DNA of 64,000 nt from Sphingomonas albertensis (GCF_014358075.1 NZ_JACONT010000009.1:1-64000); one strand, 5' to 3'; shown: positions 36,684 through 44,541, counted from the first letter of the stretch. Numbers and translations are program-made. The notes: generated from the letters alone by a model not told the origin.

Positions 36684-37178
36684 TCAACGTGCGAGCGCAC
36701 TCGACTGATGCGCCCGGCTGCAGGCCAGTCGCGGACCCGAGGCGAGGCGGTCGCGGGTAAGGCGCGGATCCTCGTAGAGGTCGCGTAGCGCGCGCAGGCG
36801 GAACGCGTTCCACCAGCGCTGCCAGCGATGTTCGGCCGCGTCGTGGAGCATGTGGCAGCGCTGGCACAAGGCGGCGAGGTTGGCCGGCATGTTGTGTCCC
36901 GGATCGTGATCGAGATGCGCGCACGCGAGGACGACATAGGTGGTGCGGACGCCAGCCAGCTCGAACCGGTCGCGGACGGCGATCCGCCGACCGCGCTCGG
37001 AACGCCAGCAGCCCGCTTCGGCGTCCCACCAGCGCCCGTCGCCGAGATGCGCGACGAAACGCCGATGCGGCCGCGCGCAATGTTCGCAGCGCGCCCCTGC
37101 CCTGCCAAAGCGGATCGCGTCCGACAGCTGCGGCCAGTCGATCGGATAGAGCCAGCGGTTTTCGGGGCGGATCGGCAT
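36684..37178 (-). CDS. HNH endonuclease domain protein
   Basis: A 164-residue protein. CEHCARPH (about residues 28-35) and CQRCHMLHD (about 108-116) are the zinc-binding Cys pairs, and LAHLDHDPGHN-like sequence (AHLDHDPGHNMPANLAAL) carries the HNH catalytic His/Asn positions. Such small HNH proteins are common on sphingomonad plasmids and in phage-like DNA; the target is unknown. ATG 37178 is taken because the conserved part begins there; GTG 37196 is also in frame. It lies between the lasso genes and the replication region, convergent with the kinase gene. Confidence 0.8.
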   Translation of the reverse strand: MPIRPENRWLYPIDWPQLSDAIRFGRAGARCEHCARPHRRFVAHLGDGRWWDAEAGCWRSERGRRIAVRDRFELAGVRTTYVVLACAHLDHDPGHNMPANLAALCQRCHMLHDAAEHRWQRWWNAFRLRALRDLYEDPRLTRDRLASGPRLACSRAHQSSALAR

Positions 37179-37309
37179 CGTGATTCTATGAGTCACCGCC
37201 GATTCGAAGGAAAGCGAAATTTTTCGCCTTTCGTTGCCGTCCTGTTCCGGACGTGTTCGAGGAGCGGATCAGCCTGCGGTAACAGCACCACCGCATGACG
37301 ATATCTATT

Positions 37310-37329
37310 CATGTATACATGTCTATAAG
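37310..37329. repeat. Overlapping CATGT dyads
   Basis: CATGTATACATG (37310-37321) is a perfect 12-bp palindrome of the form CATGT-NN-ACATG, the same form as the element before parA. It overlaps CATGTCTATAAG (37318-37329), which nearly repeats 36630-36641. Candidate centromere or operator half-sites. Confidence 0.5.
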
Positions 37330-37497
37330 TATGACTGTCGGCGTGTTGGAACGACGACGTGTCGGAATGTATGCGCGTCGTCGTCGGTATCGAATGGAGG
37401 GAAACGGATCCGGATGGACGCGACCGAGCGACGCCCGTAGCCAAATGCAACCCACGCCATGTCGCGCCGCGGCAATTTGTCGAAACCTCGACGCACC

Positions 37498-37509
37498 GAC
37501 ATGTCGACA
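37498..37509. repeat. CGACATGTCGAC palindrome
   Basis: This 12-bp palindrome is identical to the centre of the 44-bp palindrome at 3425-3468 and one base different from 40916-40926. It lies in the 515-bp non-coding stretch before repA, which otherwise holds only the dyads at 37310-37329 and the iterons at 37589-37687. Confidence 0.5.
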
Positions 37510-37588
37510 CTGAGAATTGGTTCTAACGCAATCCGGGACCAGCGAGAGCCGCGCTGTTGGCTTGGTCGATTTGTCTGGAGCGCCGGGT

Positions 37589-37687
37589 GAATTTCTACTC
37601 GAAAGCACGAACTGGAGAGCGGTAACGCCTCCCCTGCCCCGTATGACAGGAGATGGGATGCCAAAAGTTCGTGCTTTCGAGTAGGAA
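37589..37687. promoter_or_regulatory. repA operator: inverted pair of iterons
   Basis: One iteron (core CTCGAAAGCACGAACT) lies at 37589-37613 on plus and a second, inverted, at 37666-37687, ending 6 bp before the repA ATG. In iteron plasmids such an inverted pair is where Rep dimers repress their own gene, while direct repeats serve as origin. The repA promoter would lie between or under these sites. Confidence 0.75.
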
Positions 37688-37693
37688 TAGCGG

Positions 37694-38740
37694 ATGACCC
37701 GATCGCCCACCGTAAAGCGCACCAAGGATGGCAAGACGACGCCGTCCAGGATTCCCCAGGGCGAGCTATTCCTGCTCGACAGCCCGCTGTACGGCGAGAT
37801 CCGCGGCGAGCGATCGCTGATGGCCTTCCCGTTCTTCGCGCTCAGCAAGAATGCGTGGATGAAGCCGCTCAGCTACCAGACCGATACCGTCACGATCGAG
37901 GTCCGCCCGAGCGCCAGCGGCGTGGCGACGATCTACGACAAGGAGATCGTGCTCTACATCGCCAGCCTCATGGCCGCCAAGCTCGAGGCGGGCGAGGACG
38001 TCGCGCAGGATTTCGTGTTCACCGCGCACGATCTGTTCAGCGTGACCGGCAGCAACCACAGCGCGCGCTCCTATGGCCGGCTGTCGGAGGCGCTGGAGCG
38101 GCTGCAGGGCACGCAGATCAAGACCAATATCGAGGCGGGTGGCGAAGGCGAGGAAGGATTTTTCTCGTGGTTGTCCGAAGCAAAGCTGCATTACAACAAG
38201 ACGCGGGCGGGCGAACGGCGGTTGAAGGCGGTTAAGGTACGGCTCTGCGACTGGCTGTTTCGGGCGATCCTGCTCGATCGGCATGTCCTCGACTATGCCG
38301 CGGCGTATTTTCAACTGGGGCCGATCGAACGGCGGATCTACGAAGTCGCACGCTCGACCGGCGATGGCGACGGGTTCGAGATCGACCTTGCGACCTTCCG
38401 GTTGCAGATTGGGTACCAGAATCCACTCGCCAATTTCCGTGCCGCACTGCGGCAGATCGCGGGCGCGGACACGATCCCGGACTATCGGCTCGAGCTGATC
38501 GAGACCGTCAGCGACCCCGACGCGGTAGTCGATACCGCCAAGCGTGGCCGCAAGAGCAACCCGGTCAAGGTCGTCATCACCCGGCGTCCGGTCTTGCTCG
38601 CAGAGTCTGCGCCGGCGATCGGTCCACCGACGGAATCGGTGCACGAAGGGGGCCGCGAAGGCGCGCGGGAATCGATGCGCGACTCGATTTCCGAATCGCG
38701 ACGCGAATCGGCAGCGCCCGATTCGGATCGGGCATCGTGA
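37694..38740 (+). CDS. repA: Plasmid replication initiator RepA (RPA family)
   Basis: A 348-residue initiator of the RPA family widespread on alphaproteobacterial plasmids. Recognisable segments are SLMAFPFFALSKNAWMKPL, IYDKEIVLYIASLMAAKLE, FVFTAHDLFSVTG and GPIERRIYEVARSTGDGD, arranged as two winged-helix units. The C-terminal 50 residues are a charged Arg/Glu/Ser-rich tail. It binds the iterons downstream (38739-38910), whose first copy overlaps its own stop codon, and probably the inverted pair upstream. It opens the origin and loads the replisome. ATG 37694 directly follows the inverted iteron. This gene is the strongest evidence that the window is plasmid or chromid DNA. Confidence 0.92.
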   Translation: MTRSPTVKRTKDGKTTPSRIPQGELFLLDSPLYGEIRGERSLMAFPFFALSKNAWMKPLSYQTDTVTIEVRPSASGVATIYDKEIVLYIASLMAAKLEAGEDVAQDFVFTAHDLFSVTGSNHSARSYGRLSEALERLQGTQIKTNIEAGGEGEEGFFSWLSEAKLHYNKTRAGERRLKAVKVRLCDWLFRAILLDRHVLDYAAAYFQLGPIERRIYEVARSTGDGDGFEIDLATFRLQIGYQNPLANFRAALRQIAGADTIPDYRLELIETVSDPDAVVDTAKRGRKSNPVKVVITRRPVLLAESAPAIGPPTESVHEGGREGARESMRDSISESRRESAAPDSDRAS

Positions 38741-38910
38741 ATTGATACTCGAAAGCACGAACTTGCATCGGAATTGATATCCAAAAGCACGAACATGCCC
38801 AGTAATTCATACTCGAAAGCACGAATGCGCGCATGAATTGATACTCGAAAGCACGAACTTTCGACGTCGAAATGTAAAGTAATTCGTAATTGATACTCGA
38901 AAGCACGAAC
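38739..38910 (+). repeat. Origin iterons: five direct 25-bp repeats
   Basis: Copies start at 38739, 38771, 38802, 38835 and 38886. The consensus is GAATTGATACTCGAAAGCAC followed by GAACT; copy 2 and copy 3 carry a few substitutions. Start-to-start distances are 32, 31, 33 and 51 bp, that is about three turns and then about five turns of B-DNA, so all copies face the same side of the helix. The AT-richer stretch between copies 4 and 5 (38860-38885) could be the unwinding element. This is the likely replication origin. Confidence 0.9.
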
Positions 38911-39003
38911 CGTAGGTGCTTTCGCTCTTCGGGATTTGCTGCAAAAATCGTCAGATGTCGGCGCTGATGCTGGCACGACCGAAGATGGAGCGGCTGTGAC
39001 CCC

Positions 39004-39089
39004 ATAAAGGAAAGCCCGGCACGAGGCCGGGCATCCCAAGCTTTGATGGAGCGACGTCGCCAAACGTCGATCCGGGGTCACTCTCAGAC
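39004..39089 (-). ncRNA. Small structured RNA, candidate antisense copy-control RNA
   Basis: A good sigma-70-like promoter on minus (39096-39124) should start an RNA near 39089. The predicted RNA folds into three hairpins: GGGGTC/GACCCC (39074-39079 with 39087-39092, partly at the 5' end), CGACGT/ACGTCG (39052-39057 with 39064-39069), and a GC-rich terminator stem (39014-39032) followed by TTTCCTTTAT. The length is about 85 nt. It lies between the iterons and the helix-turn-helix gene at 39188 and is antisense to the leader of that gene. Counter-transcribed RNAs commonly control plasmid copy number in this kind of place. The promoter, stems and terminator are visible; transcription and function are inferred. 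Confidence 0.6.
39014..39032 (-). terminator. Rho-independent terminator on minus strand
   Basis: GCCCGGC and GCCGGGC form a 7-bp stem around a 5-nt loop, and on minus the stem is followed by TTTCCTTTAT. On plus no T-run follows, so it works toward lower coordinates. It ends the predicted small RNA. Confidence 0.7.
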
Positions 39090-39095
39090 CCCCTT

Positions 39096-39124
39096 CATAT
39101 AGCCGGACACGAACTTCGGTTCAA
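39096..39124 (-). promoter_or_regulatory. Sigma-70-like promoter of the small RNA
   Basis: On minus, TTGAAC (39124-39119) and TATATG (39101-39096) are separated by exactly 17 bp, close to the TTGACA/TATAAT ideal. No open reading frame follows; a terminator lies about 70 bp downstream. Confidence 0.6.
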
Positions 39125-39187
39125 GGATGCGCGTTTCGCGCCACGCCCCTTTTTGACTTGGTCCCAGCCCCGACAAGGGGATGGAAG

Positions 39188-40030
39188 ATGACGGTTTTTA
39201 CCCTGAGCCAGGCGACCGCAAGGGCGCTGGGCAAGGCGGGCGCGAGCATGGGCGCGCGTATGGACCCGGGCATGGGCCAGAGCAGGGGCACGCGGGGCGT
39301 GGCACCTGATGCCGGCACCGGGCGCGCTCGCAAGCCGCATCGGACCGGCGCGCCGGTGCTGCGCGACAGCATCGAGGCGGGGACGTTCGAAGAGATGTTC
39401 TTCGCGGTGCCGGCCAAGGGCGAGACCGACACATTGCTGCGGATCGCCCGGCGGACGCTCGATGCGGGCCGCCAGCTGCGCCGCGAAGCCCGCGCCGGCG
39501 ATCGTATCCTCACTGCGGCCGAGCGCCGGATCGTCACGCTGACCGCAGCCGCCGTACGCGTCTATGAGGAGATCCTCACGCTGGCCCGGCTCAATCGCGG
39601 GCGGGTCTTCCCGAGCTACGATCATCTGTCCGATGCGACGAGCCTTGGCCGCGCGACCATCGCCCGCGCCCTCGACATCCTCGAGGACATCGGATTCCTC
39701 GTTCGTCAGCGCCGTTTCAAGCGGATCGACGCGGACGGCCCGGGGCCGCGGTATCGACAGACGTCCAACGCGTACCGCCCGACCCTGCCTCAGCGCGTGC
39801 TCGGCTTCATGCCGCGCTGGATGCGGCCTGCCCCCCTGCCCGACGATGCGGTGCAGCACGAAATCGACCGCGCCAGCGAGGTCGCGGCGATGGTCGCGGG
39901 ATTATCGTGCCGGGACATGGCGATTGCGACCGTCGGCGGGCAATTGGGCAAGATGCTCGCCAAGCTTGGGGCGAGCATCGACCGGCGTGAGTGCGAGTCT
40001 CATAACCATCCGCAACCGCTCCGAAGTTAA
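39188..40030 (+). CDS. Plasmid helix-turn-helix replication-associated protein
   Basis: A 280-residue protein. The N-terminal 60 residues are Gly/Met/Arg-rich and low in complexity. A winged-helix region lies near residues 135-195 (VFPSYDHLSDATSLGRATIA, RALDILEDIGFLVRQRRFKR), resembling the HTH of plasmid replication proteins that follow RepA or precede ParA in sphingomonad plasmids. The C-terminus is helical. ATG 39188 is preferred over the longer frame at 39158 because the conserved MTVFTLSQATA start and GGGGATGGAAG precede it. The small RNA gene at 39004-39089 is antisense to its leader region. Its exact role, initiation or regulation, is not clear. Confidence 0.75.
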   Translation: MTVFTLSQATARALGKAGASMGARMDPGMGQSRGTRGVAPDAGTGRARKPHRTGAPVLRDSIEAGTFEEMFFAVPAKGETDTLLRIARRTLDAGRQLRREARAGDRILTAAERRIVTLTAAAVRVYEEILTLARLNRGRVFPSYDHLSDATSLGRATIARALDILEDIGFLVRQRRFKRIDADGPGPRYRQTSNAYRPTLPQRVLGFMPRWMRPAPLPDDAVQHEIDRASEVAAMVAGLSCRDMAIATVGGQLGKMLAKLGASIDRRECESHNHPQPLRS

Positions 40031-40290
40031 TATGATTTCTTTATATCGAACCGACCTAGCCGGCCGGTACATTCGTCTGACGACGCCGGAAGATTGGCCG
40101 AAACCCAAACGACCAAAATGCAAAAGGACGAACCTGGAATGCCGGCTTCGCCGTCATATGCTCCCTAGCTGGAGCAAGCGGTTGGCGGCGCGTTTCATGC
40201 GGCGGACATGTCGGCCGGGGGAAGTGTCGACGGAAGGGCAGGGGATGTTCCCGGGACCAAATCGCTTGCCAGTCCTGTTGCCTTGTCGCC

Positions 40291-40302
40291 ATGTAGACAT
40301 GT
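40291..40302. promoter_or_regulatory. CATGT-AG-ACATG dyad before parA
   Basis: A perfect inverted repeat (CATGT / ACATG with 2-bp spacer) ends 12 bp before the parA start and abuts its ribosome binding site AGGGGG. In small ParA/RHH systems the RHH protein represses the operon from such sites, which also act as, or resemble, the centromere. Related dyads occur at 36630-36657 and 37310-37329. Confidence 0.55.
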
Positions 40303-40314
40303 AGGGGGTCTGAC

Positions 40315-40983
40315 ATGACGACAATCGCAATCATCAGCCAGAAGGGCGGGGCCGGCAAGACGACGCTGGCGCTCCATCTTGCCGCAGCCGCGCACGATTC
40401 CGGGCGGGTCGCGCTCGTCATCGATACCGATCCCCAGGCGACCGCCAGCCAATGGGCGGCATGGCGCGAGGAGGCACCGCCCGAAGTGATCGACAGCCCG
40501 CCGCCAAGGCTCGCGGCCAAGGTCGCGCAGGCGAAGGAGCAGGGCGCCGAGTTCATCGTCATCGATACGCCCCCGCATGCCGACAGCGCGGCGCGTGCCG
40601 CGGTTGAGATCGCCGACTTGGTCCTGATCCCGTGCCGGCCCAGCGCATTCGATCTCTCGGCGATCCAGACGACTGCAAAGCTGGTACAATTGCTGCGCAA
40701 GCCGGCCTTCGTCGTCTTCACCGCCGGCTCGCCCAATGCGCCGCGGATCTATCAGGAGGCCGGCGAACTGGTCGAGAGCTTCGGGACGCCCGCCTGTCCG
40801 ATCCAGATTCCCGATCGCGCCGCGTTCCGCCACGCCAGTGCCGAAGGGCGGACGGTCATGGAATTCGAGCCGACCGGCAAGGCCGCCGACGATGTTCGAC
40901 AGATCTACGAGTGGACATGTCGACAGGTCGGCATTTCGACACCAACCGTCAAACCTGCGCGAAAAGGAAAAGTCGCAGCATGA
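40315..40983 (+). CDS. parA: ParA-family partition ATPase
   Basis: A 222-residue short ParA without an N-terminal DNA-binding domain. The deviant Walker A motif is ISQKGGAGKTTLALHLA (residues 7-23), Walker A' is ALVIDTDPQATASQW and Walker B is FIVIDTPPHADS. AGGGGG precedes the ATG. Its stop overlaps the next start (ATGA). With the RHH protein it forms a type Ib partition system that moves plasmid copies along the nucleoid. The sequence GGACATGTCGAC, akin to the palindrome family in this window, lies inside its 3' end (from 40915). Confidence 0.92.
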   Translation: MTTIAIISQKGGAGKTTLALHLAAAAHDSGRVALVIDTDPQATASQWAAWREEAPPEVIDSPPPRLAAKVAQAKEQGAEFIVIDTPPHADSAARAAVEIADLVLIPCRPSAFDLSAIQTTAKLVQLLRKPAFVVFTAGSPNAPRIYQEAGELVESFGTPACPIQIPDRAAFRHASAEGRTVMEFEPTGKAADDVRQIYEWTCRQVGISTPTVKPARKGKVAA

Positions 40984-41321
40984 GCCGCAAGCCCTCGTTC
41001 GCCAATCTGCGCGATCGCACGCCTCCCGCATCTATCGCCGCACCCGTCGCCGCGGTGCCACCCAGCCATGTCGGCCAGACTCCGGTTGGGCAGGCCCAGA
41101 CCGCTCAGAGCCAGAACGGCCAGGGAACAGGCGGGCAGGGGGCTACCACCGGCCCCGCCAGCCGCCAGGGCCGCAAGCAGATCGCCGGCTTCTTCTCACC
41201 CGAAATGTCGTTCGCAATGCACACGCTCGCGCGTCGCCAAGGTCGAAGCCTGCAGGCGTTGATGGCCGAAGCCTTCAACGACGTCCTGCGCAAGCACGGC
41301 GAAAGCCCGATCGGCGACTGA
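40980..41321 (+). CDS. Ribbon-helix-helix partition protein (ParB/ParG-like)
   Basis: A 113-residue protein: MSRKPSFANLRDRTPP, then a Gln/Gly/Pro-rich flexible linker (about residues 20-60) and a C-terminal RHH domain (RKQIAGFFSPEMSFAMHTLA, RRQGRSLQALMAEAFNDVLR). A flexible N-terminus that stimulates ParA and an RHH that binds the centromere is the plan of ParG-type proteins. It overlaps parA by 4 bp. The likely DNA targets are the CATGT dyads. It could equally be called a CopG-type regulator; the partner position makes the partition role probable. Confidence 0.82.
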   Translation: MSRKPSFANLRDRTPPASIAAPVAAVPPSHVGQTPVGQAQTAQSQNGQGTGGQGATTGPASRQGRKQIAGFFSPEMSFAMHTLARRQGRSLQALMAEAFNDVLRKHGESPIGD

Positions 41322-41348
41322 TTTTGGCGGTCGGTAGATAGATAGAGA

Positions 41349-41360
41349 CCCGTATACGGG
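41349..41360. promoter_or_regulatory. CCCGTATACGGG palindrome after the partition operon
   Basis: A 12-bp perfect palindrome 27 bp past the RHH stop and about 120 bp before the next gene. There is no T-run, so an operator or weak terminator are both possible. Confidence 0.35.
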
Positions 41361-41478
41361 AAGCGCCCGAGTGTGAACGTTGCAGCGGGCGGCAAGCCGT
41401 GCCGATCGCGCCACCTGTCTGCGGATGGATCGAGCGAGCTATTGCGCGAGCAGGATCAGTCGGCCAGCATCATAGTCG

Positions 41479-42660
41479 ATGTTCGATGCTGTTCCCGTCA
41501 AAGTCTGGCTATTGCTTCTCATCGGGGCGATCGCTTGGATGCCAGCACGCTACGTCCTTCGGCATGTTGTGTGGTCGCCATCGAGGCGCGACATCACGCA
41601 GTCCGCGGAAGACCTTAGCTGGAGATCACCGGGCGCATTCATAAAGAACAGCGCGATCCTGATCGGCTTGGCGGCGCTCGCAATCTTCATTTTCACCGAT
41701 GCCGCTGCCGAATTCGCGCGATCGCCGAGCTTCATGCCGATCCTGTTGGTCGGTTTTGCTGCCCTCGCGCTCTGGTCGGTCGTCAAGGGTGTGATGACGG
41801 GCAGCGTCGAGCCTATGGTCCGCGGAGCGAGTTGGCGGTTCGATCGCACCGAACAGCCGAAACGCTACTGGGCCTCCATGACATGGAACGCGCTGCTTGC
41901 GGCGTTCATGCTCGTCTTTGGCATGCAGTCGCTTGTCGACGCTCCAGTCCAGGCGCTTCGTGACCGCTGCCATGATTGGAAAAACGAGCGCACGCCGCAG
42001 GAAGAGATTGCGGCCTGTGATCGATTGCTGGCCGATCACGCGGAAGACGACCGGTCTGGCGTGATCGCCTCGCGCGGATCGGCCTACTACCGCGCAGGTG
42101 ACTACCGACGCGCGGGCGTGGACTACACAAACGCGATCCGCCTCGATCCGAAAGACAGTTCGTCCCACTACAATCTCGGCCTCGTACATGAGCAGATCGG
42201 CGACCGCCGGCGGGCCTTTACGGACTACAGCGCGGCACTCGGCATCGACCCGGAGAACGTCGAAGCCTTGCAGAACCGCGGTTTCATTCACCTGGACTCG
42301 GGCAGGTTCGATCAGGCGATCGCCGACTTCACCGAGGCCGATAAACTGCAGCCCACAAACGTGTTCACGCTCGCCAATCGCGGCGTTGCTTACGCTTGGA
42401 AGAACGATCGGGCACGCGCCGAGCAGGACTTCGCGGTCGTCAGGAAGAGCGATCCGTCCAACCTAACTCTGTTGCATGGAGAGGCCGTTCTTGCCATGGT
42501 GCGCGGCGAAACGCGTGAAGCGATCCGGCTTTTGGGCAAGGCAATCGCTCAAGATCCGCGTGACGCTTGGGCACTTTCGATGAGAGCTGCGGCGTATCGG
42601 CGTTTGGGAGATCACGAGAAAATGCGTGTCGACATTATCGCTGCACAGCGACTGCGATAG
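41479..42660 (+). CDS. Membrane protein with tetratricopeptide repeats
   Basis: A 393-residue protein. Four hydrophobic helices occupy about residues 8-160 (VKVWLLLLIGAIAWMP, AILIGLAALAIFIFT, FMPILLVGFAALALWSV, ALLAAFMLVFGMQS). Residues about 190-390 form five TPR units, for example RGSAYYRAGDYRRAGVDYTN, NLGLVHEQIGDRRRAFTDYS and NRGFIHLDSGRFDQAIADFT. TPR domains bind proteins, so it may be a scaffold. It is not part of a recognised plasmid module and no specific function can be given. GC and codon use match the replication genes. Confidence 0.8.
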   Translation: MFDAVPVKVWLLLLIGAIAWMPARYVLRHVVWSPSRRDITQSAEDLSWRSPGAFIKNSAILIGLAALAIFIFTDAAAEFARSPSFMPILLVGFAALALWSVVKGVMTGSVEPMVRGASWRFDRTEQPKRYWASMTWNALLAAFMLVFGMQSLVDAPVQALRDRCHDWKNERTPQEEIAACDRLLADHAEDDRSGVIASRGSAYYRAGDYRRAGVDYTNAIRLDPKDSSSHYNLGLVHEQIGDRRRAFTDYSAALGIDPENVEALQNRGFIHLDSGRFDQAIADFTEADKLQPTNVFTLANRGVAYAWKNDRARAEQDFAVVRKSDPSNLTLLHGEAVLAMVRGETREAIRLLGKAIAQDPRDAWALSMRAAAYRRLGDHEKMRVDIIAAQRLR

Positions 42661-43236
42661 CAGGGGCGATGACGTCCAAGAGCGGATGGCCAGCTATCTT
42701 CACGATCAGAGGCCATCGCCTAAACGTATACTAAACGTATATCCGTGTGCCCATTGTTTGTGACGCCCTGCGATAGTCCCAAGCGAACCAGCAGCCCGAT
42801 GACAGGGAATGGATCGGACCGGGAGAAGATCGATATTAGCGAGGGAAGGGGCGTCCGATCGCAGGGCAGTATCCCCATTTGTAGCGAAGATCGCGACCGC
42901 GTCGGTCGGCGATGATAAAACCGGGCTCGCGGGCGTAGCCGTTCCCGCGAAAAGGGGTGATGACGGACAGCTTCGGCAATCTCCTAACTCTCGCCACTGA
43001 AAGCATGCCTTGCGCGCAGCGGCTGCTTTTGCAATCGAGAGGATGCGGTTCGGTCAATCCCGGCCGCGGGGCGTGGAAACCCCGAGAATCACAAGCACCG
43101 GTCGAGCTATTCGGCCGGGCGGCTGTCACGCATGTCCAAGGCTTGCCCAAAGGTGGCAGCGCCTTGTGCTTGTGCAGGGTTTCCAACGCCCGGCTCATCG
43201 AGCCGGGTCTGCCTCTCATTCAAACGAGGAGGCGGC
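42661..43236. other. Intergenic region with tandem repeat and hairpin
   Basis: About 575 bp without a convincing gene. It has two tandem 11-bp units, TAAACGTATAC and TAAACGTATAT (42721-42742), and a strong hairpin CCCGGCTC-ATC-GAGCCGGG (43189-43207) just before the next gene. Longer frames on both strands cross the region but lack ribosome binding sites. Confidence 0.5.
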
Positions 43237-43641
43237 ATGACCGAAAAGCTGGACAAACCTGATCTCGAATTGGCTGCCCTGGAATACAAGACCCGGGAGT
43301 TTATGCTTGGTCTGCGGGATTTGCGCAAACGCCAGCAGCGCGCATCGGCTCTTGATGGGCAGGATAACGCACCAACGATAACCGAATTAGAGATACCTCT
43401 GAACCGGCCATCCCGAGTCATCAAATGTGAGGATGCTCGTGTCGAGTTCGTGATCGATGAACTGGAGGATTTCACATCGATCTCGAGAACCATGATACTT
43501 GAAGCGTTCCGAAGTCCACAGCGTGAGCTATTCGAAAAAATTCTCGGCAATTTCCGAAAGGACATGGACCGGTTCACCAACGATCTCCTGTTGGCGATAC
43601 GGGACGGACAGGAAATACGCCGACGTATCGAAGCCAGCTAA
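43237..43641 (+). CDS. Hypothetical helical protein (134 aa)
   Basis: ATG 43237 follows GAGGAGGCGGC, a strong ribosome binding site, so the longer frame from 43132 is rejected. The protein is highly charged and helical (LELAALEYKTREFMLGLRDL, RKRQQRASAL), with a C-terminal helix LFEKILGNFRKDMDRFTNDL. No family is recognised. It is convergent with the TraC/mobilization-like gene 17 bp away and could be part of the mobilization region. Confidence 0.65.
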   Translation: MTEKLDKPDLELAALEYKTREFMLGLRDLRKRQQRASALDGQDNAPTITELEIPLNRPSRVIKCEDARVEFVIDELEDFTSISRTMILEAFRSPQRELFEKILGNFRKDMDRFTNDLLLAIRDGQEIRRRIEAS

Positions 43642-43658
43642 CGCATTCTAATCCGGTA

Positions 43659-44117
43659 CTAAGGCTTTCCGCGATTGCGACCAATTAACGGGCGCTGGCG
43701 GTTCATATACTGGTCTGTAAGGGCATCACTGTTTTTCCTGTCTAGGATATCCGCCAGCGTTAGCTGACTAGGAATCAGATCTGTCGATTCCGCATCCATG
43801 CCGCCGTTAACGCTGGGCGTGCGATCGGTGTTCACTGACAGGTCCGTATGCGGTCGATCCTGTTCTGATCGGGATGGCTCGGATTTGAGTTTTGGCACGC
43901 TCGTCAGGTGACTGCGTTGCTTGGCCCTATACCTGTGGAGATAGCTCTTGAAGGTTCCCGGCGTCAGATCGATGCCGCCCTCCCGGAGCGCGGTTATGAT
44001 GTCCTGTTGCCGGACACCGTCTGCCAAGCGGTCTTCGATCACGGGCATTAGAGCGCGTAGCCGGCCTGACTTGGTTCGGACCGATAGCGCGCGAATTCCT
44101 TCGATCAGTTCATTCAT
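43659..44117 (-). CDS. Putative mobilization accessory / DNA-binding protein (TraC-like)
   Basis: A 152-residue protein. The N-terminal half carries LPVIEDRLADGVRQQDIITA-like sequence (ALMPVIEDRLADGVRQQDII) and ALREGGIDLTPGTFKSYLHR YR, a pattern seen in proteins next to plasmid transfer origins, where a helix-turn-helix recognises oriT DNA. The C-terminal half is hydrophilic and probably disordered. ATG 44117 is chosen over 44195 because GGGATGACGAG precedes it. It is divergent from the gene at 44542, with a structured 424-bp region between them. The family assignment is from pattern recognition only. Confidence 0.6.
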   Translation of the reverse strand: MNELIEGIRALSVRTKSGRLRALMPVIEDRLADGVRQQDIITALREGGIDLTPGTFKSYLHRYRAKQRSHLTSVPKLKSEPSRSEQDRPHTDLSVNTDRTPSVNGGMDAESTDLIPSQLTLADILDRKNSDALTDQYMNRQRPLIGRNRGKP

Positions 44118-44541
44118 CTCGTCATCCCGGACTAGATCGTGGCAATCACGGCCGCGCATAAATTGATATGTACAATATCTGCTATCAAAACGCACACCGT
44201 CCGCACCATAATCGCTATCCAGGTGCTATCTTTTTGCGATCTCATTGCGTGATTATCGGTAGTGCCTGCTGAGCTGCGCTCATCAGGATAGTTTGAACCC
44301 CCTTAAAGCTTGGCCACCCCGTTTTCGGCCTGCCAGAGCTTCAATCACAACCCTTAAATCCGTGGTTTCGGGTCGTACACCATACGCACCTTCCGGTGCA
44401 GGTAAGTCACTGATAAAAAACAAGAACTAGCAGGATGCTACTAGTCGGCTGGACCCCAAGCGGACCCTATAATTCAGTAAGTATTTGCTAATATGAGAAT
44501 TTTGTAAAATATCTGGGGTCCAAGCTGTAGTCGGAGGTAAT
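44118..44541. other. Structured intergenic region, candidate oriT or operator region
   Basis: Between two divergent mobilization-like genes. It holds a hairpin GCACC-TTCC-GGTGC (44386-44399), a hairpin TAGCA-GGA-TGCTA (44428-44440) and a 9-bp inverted repeat, TGGACCCCA (44450-44458) with TGGGGTCCA (44514-44522), around an AT-rich stretch. This is the architecture of a transfer origin or of an autoregulated divergent promoter. Confidence 0.45.

Noticed and set aside
38739-38910. Regularly spaced repeats resembling a CRISPR array
   Set aside because: Spacers are only about 6-8 bp (one is about 26 bp), repeats are imperfect and lie beside repA; these are iterons.
42836-43219. A 127-codon minus frame in the 42.7-43.2 kb gap
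   Set aside because: It has no good start or family signal and overlaps the strong hairpin upstream of the gene at 43237.
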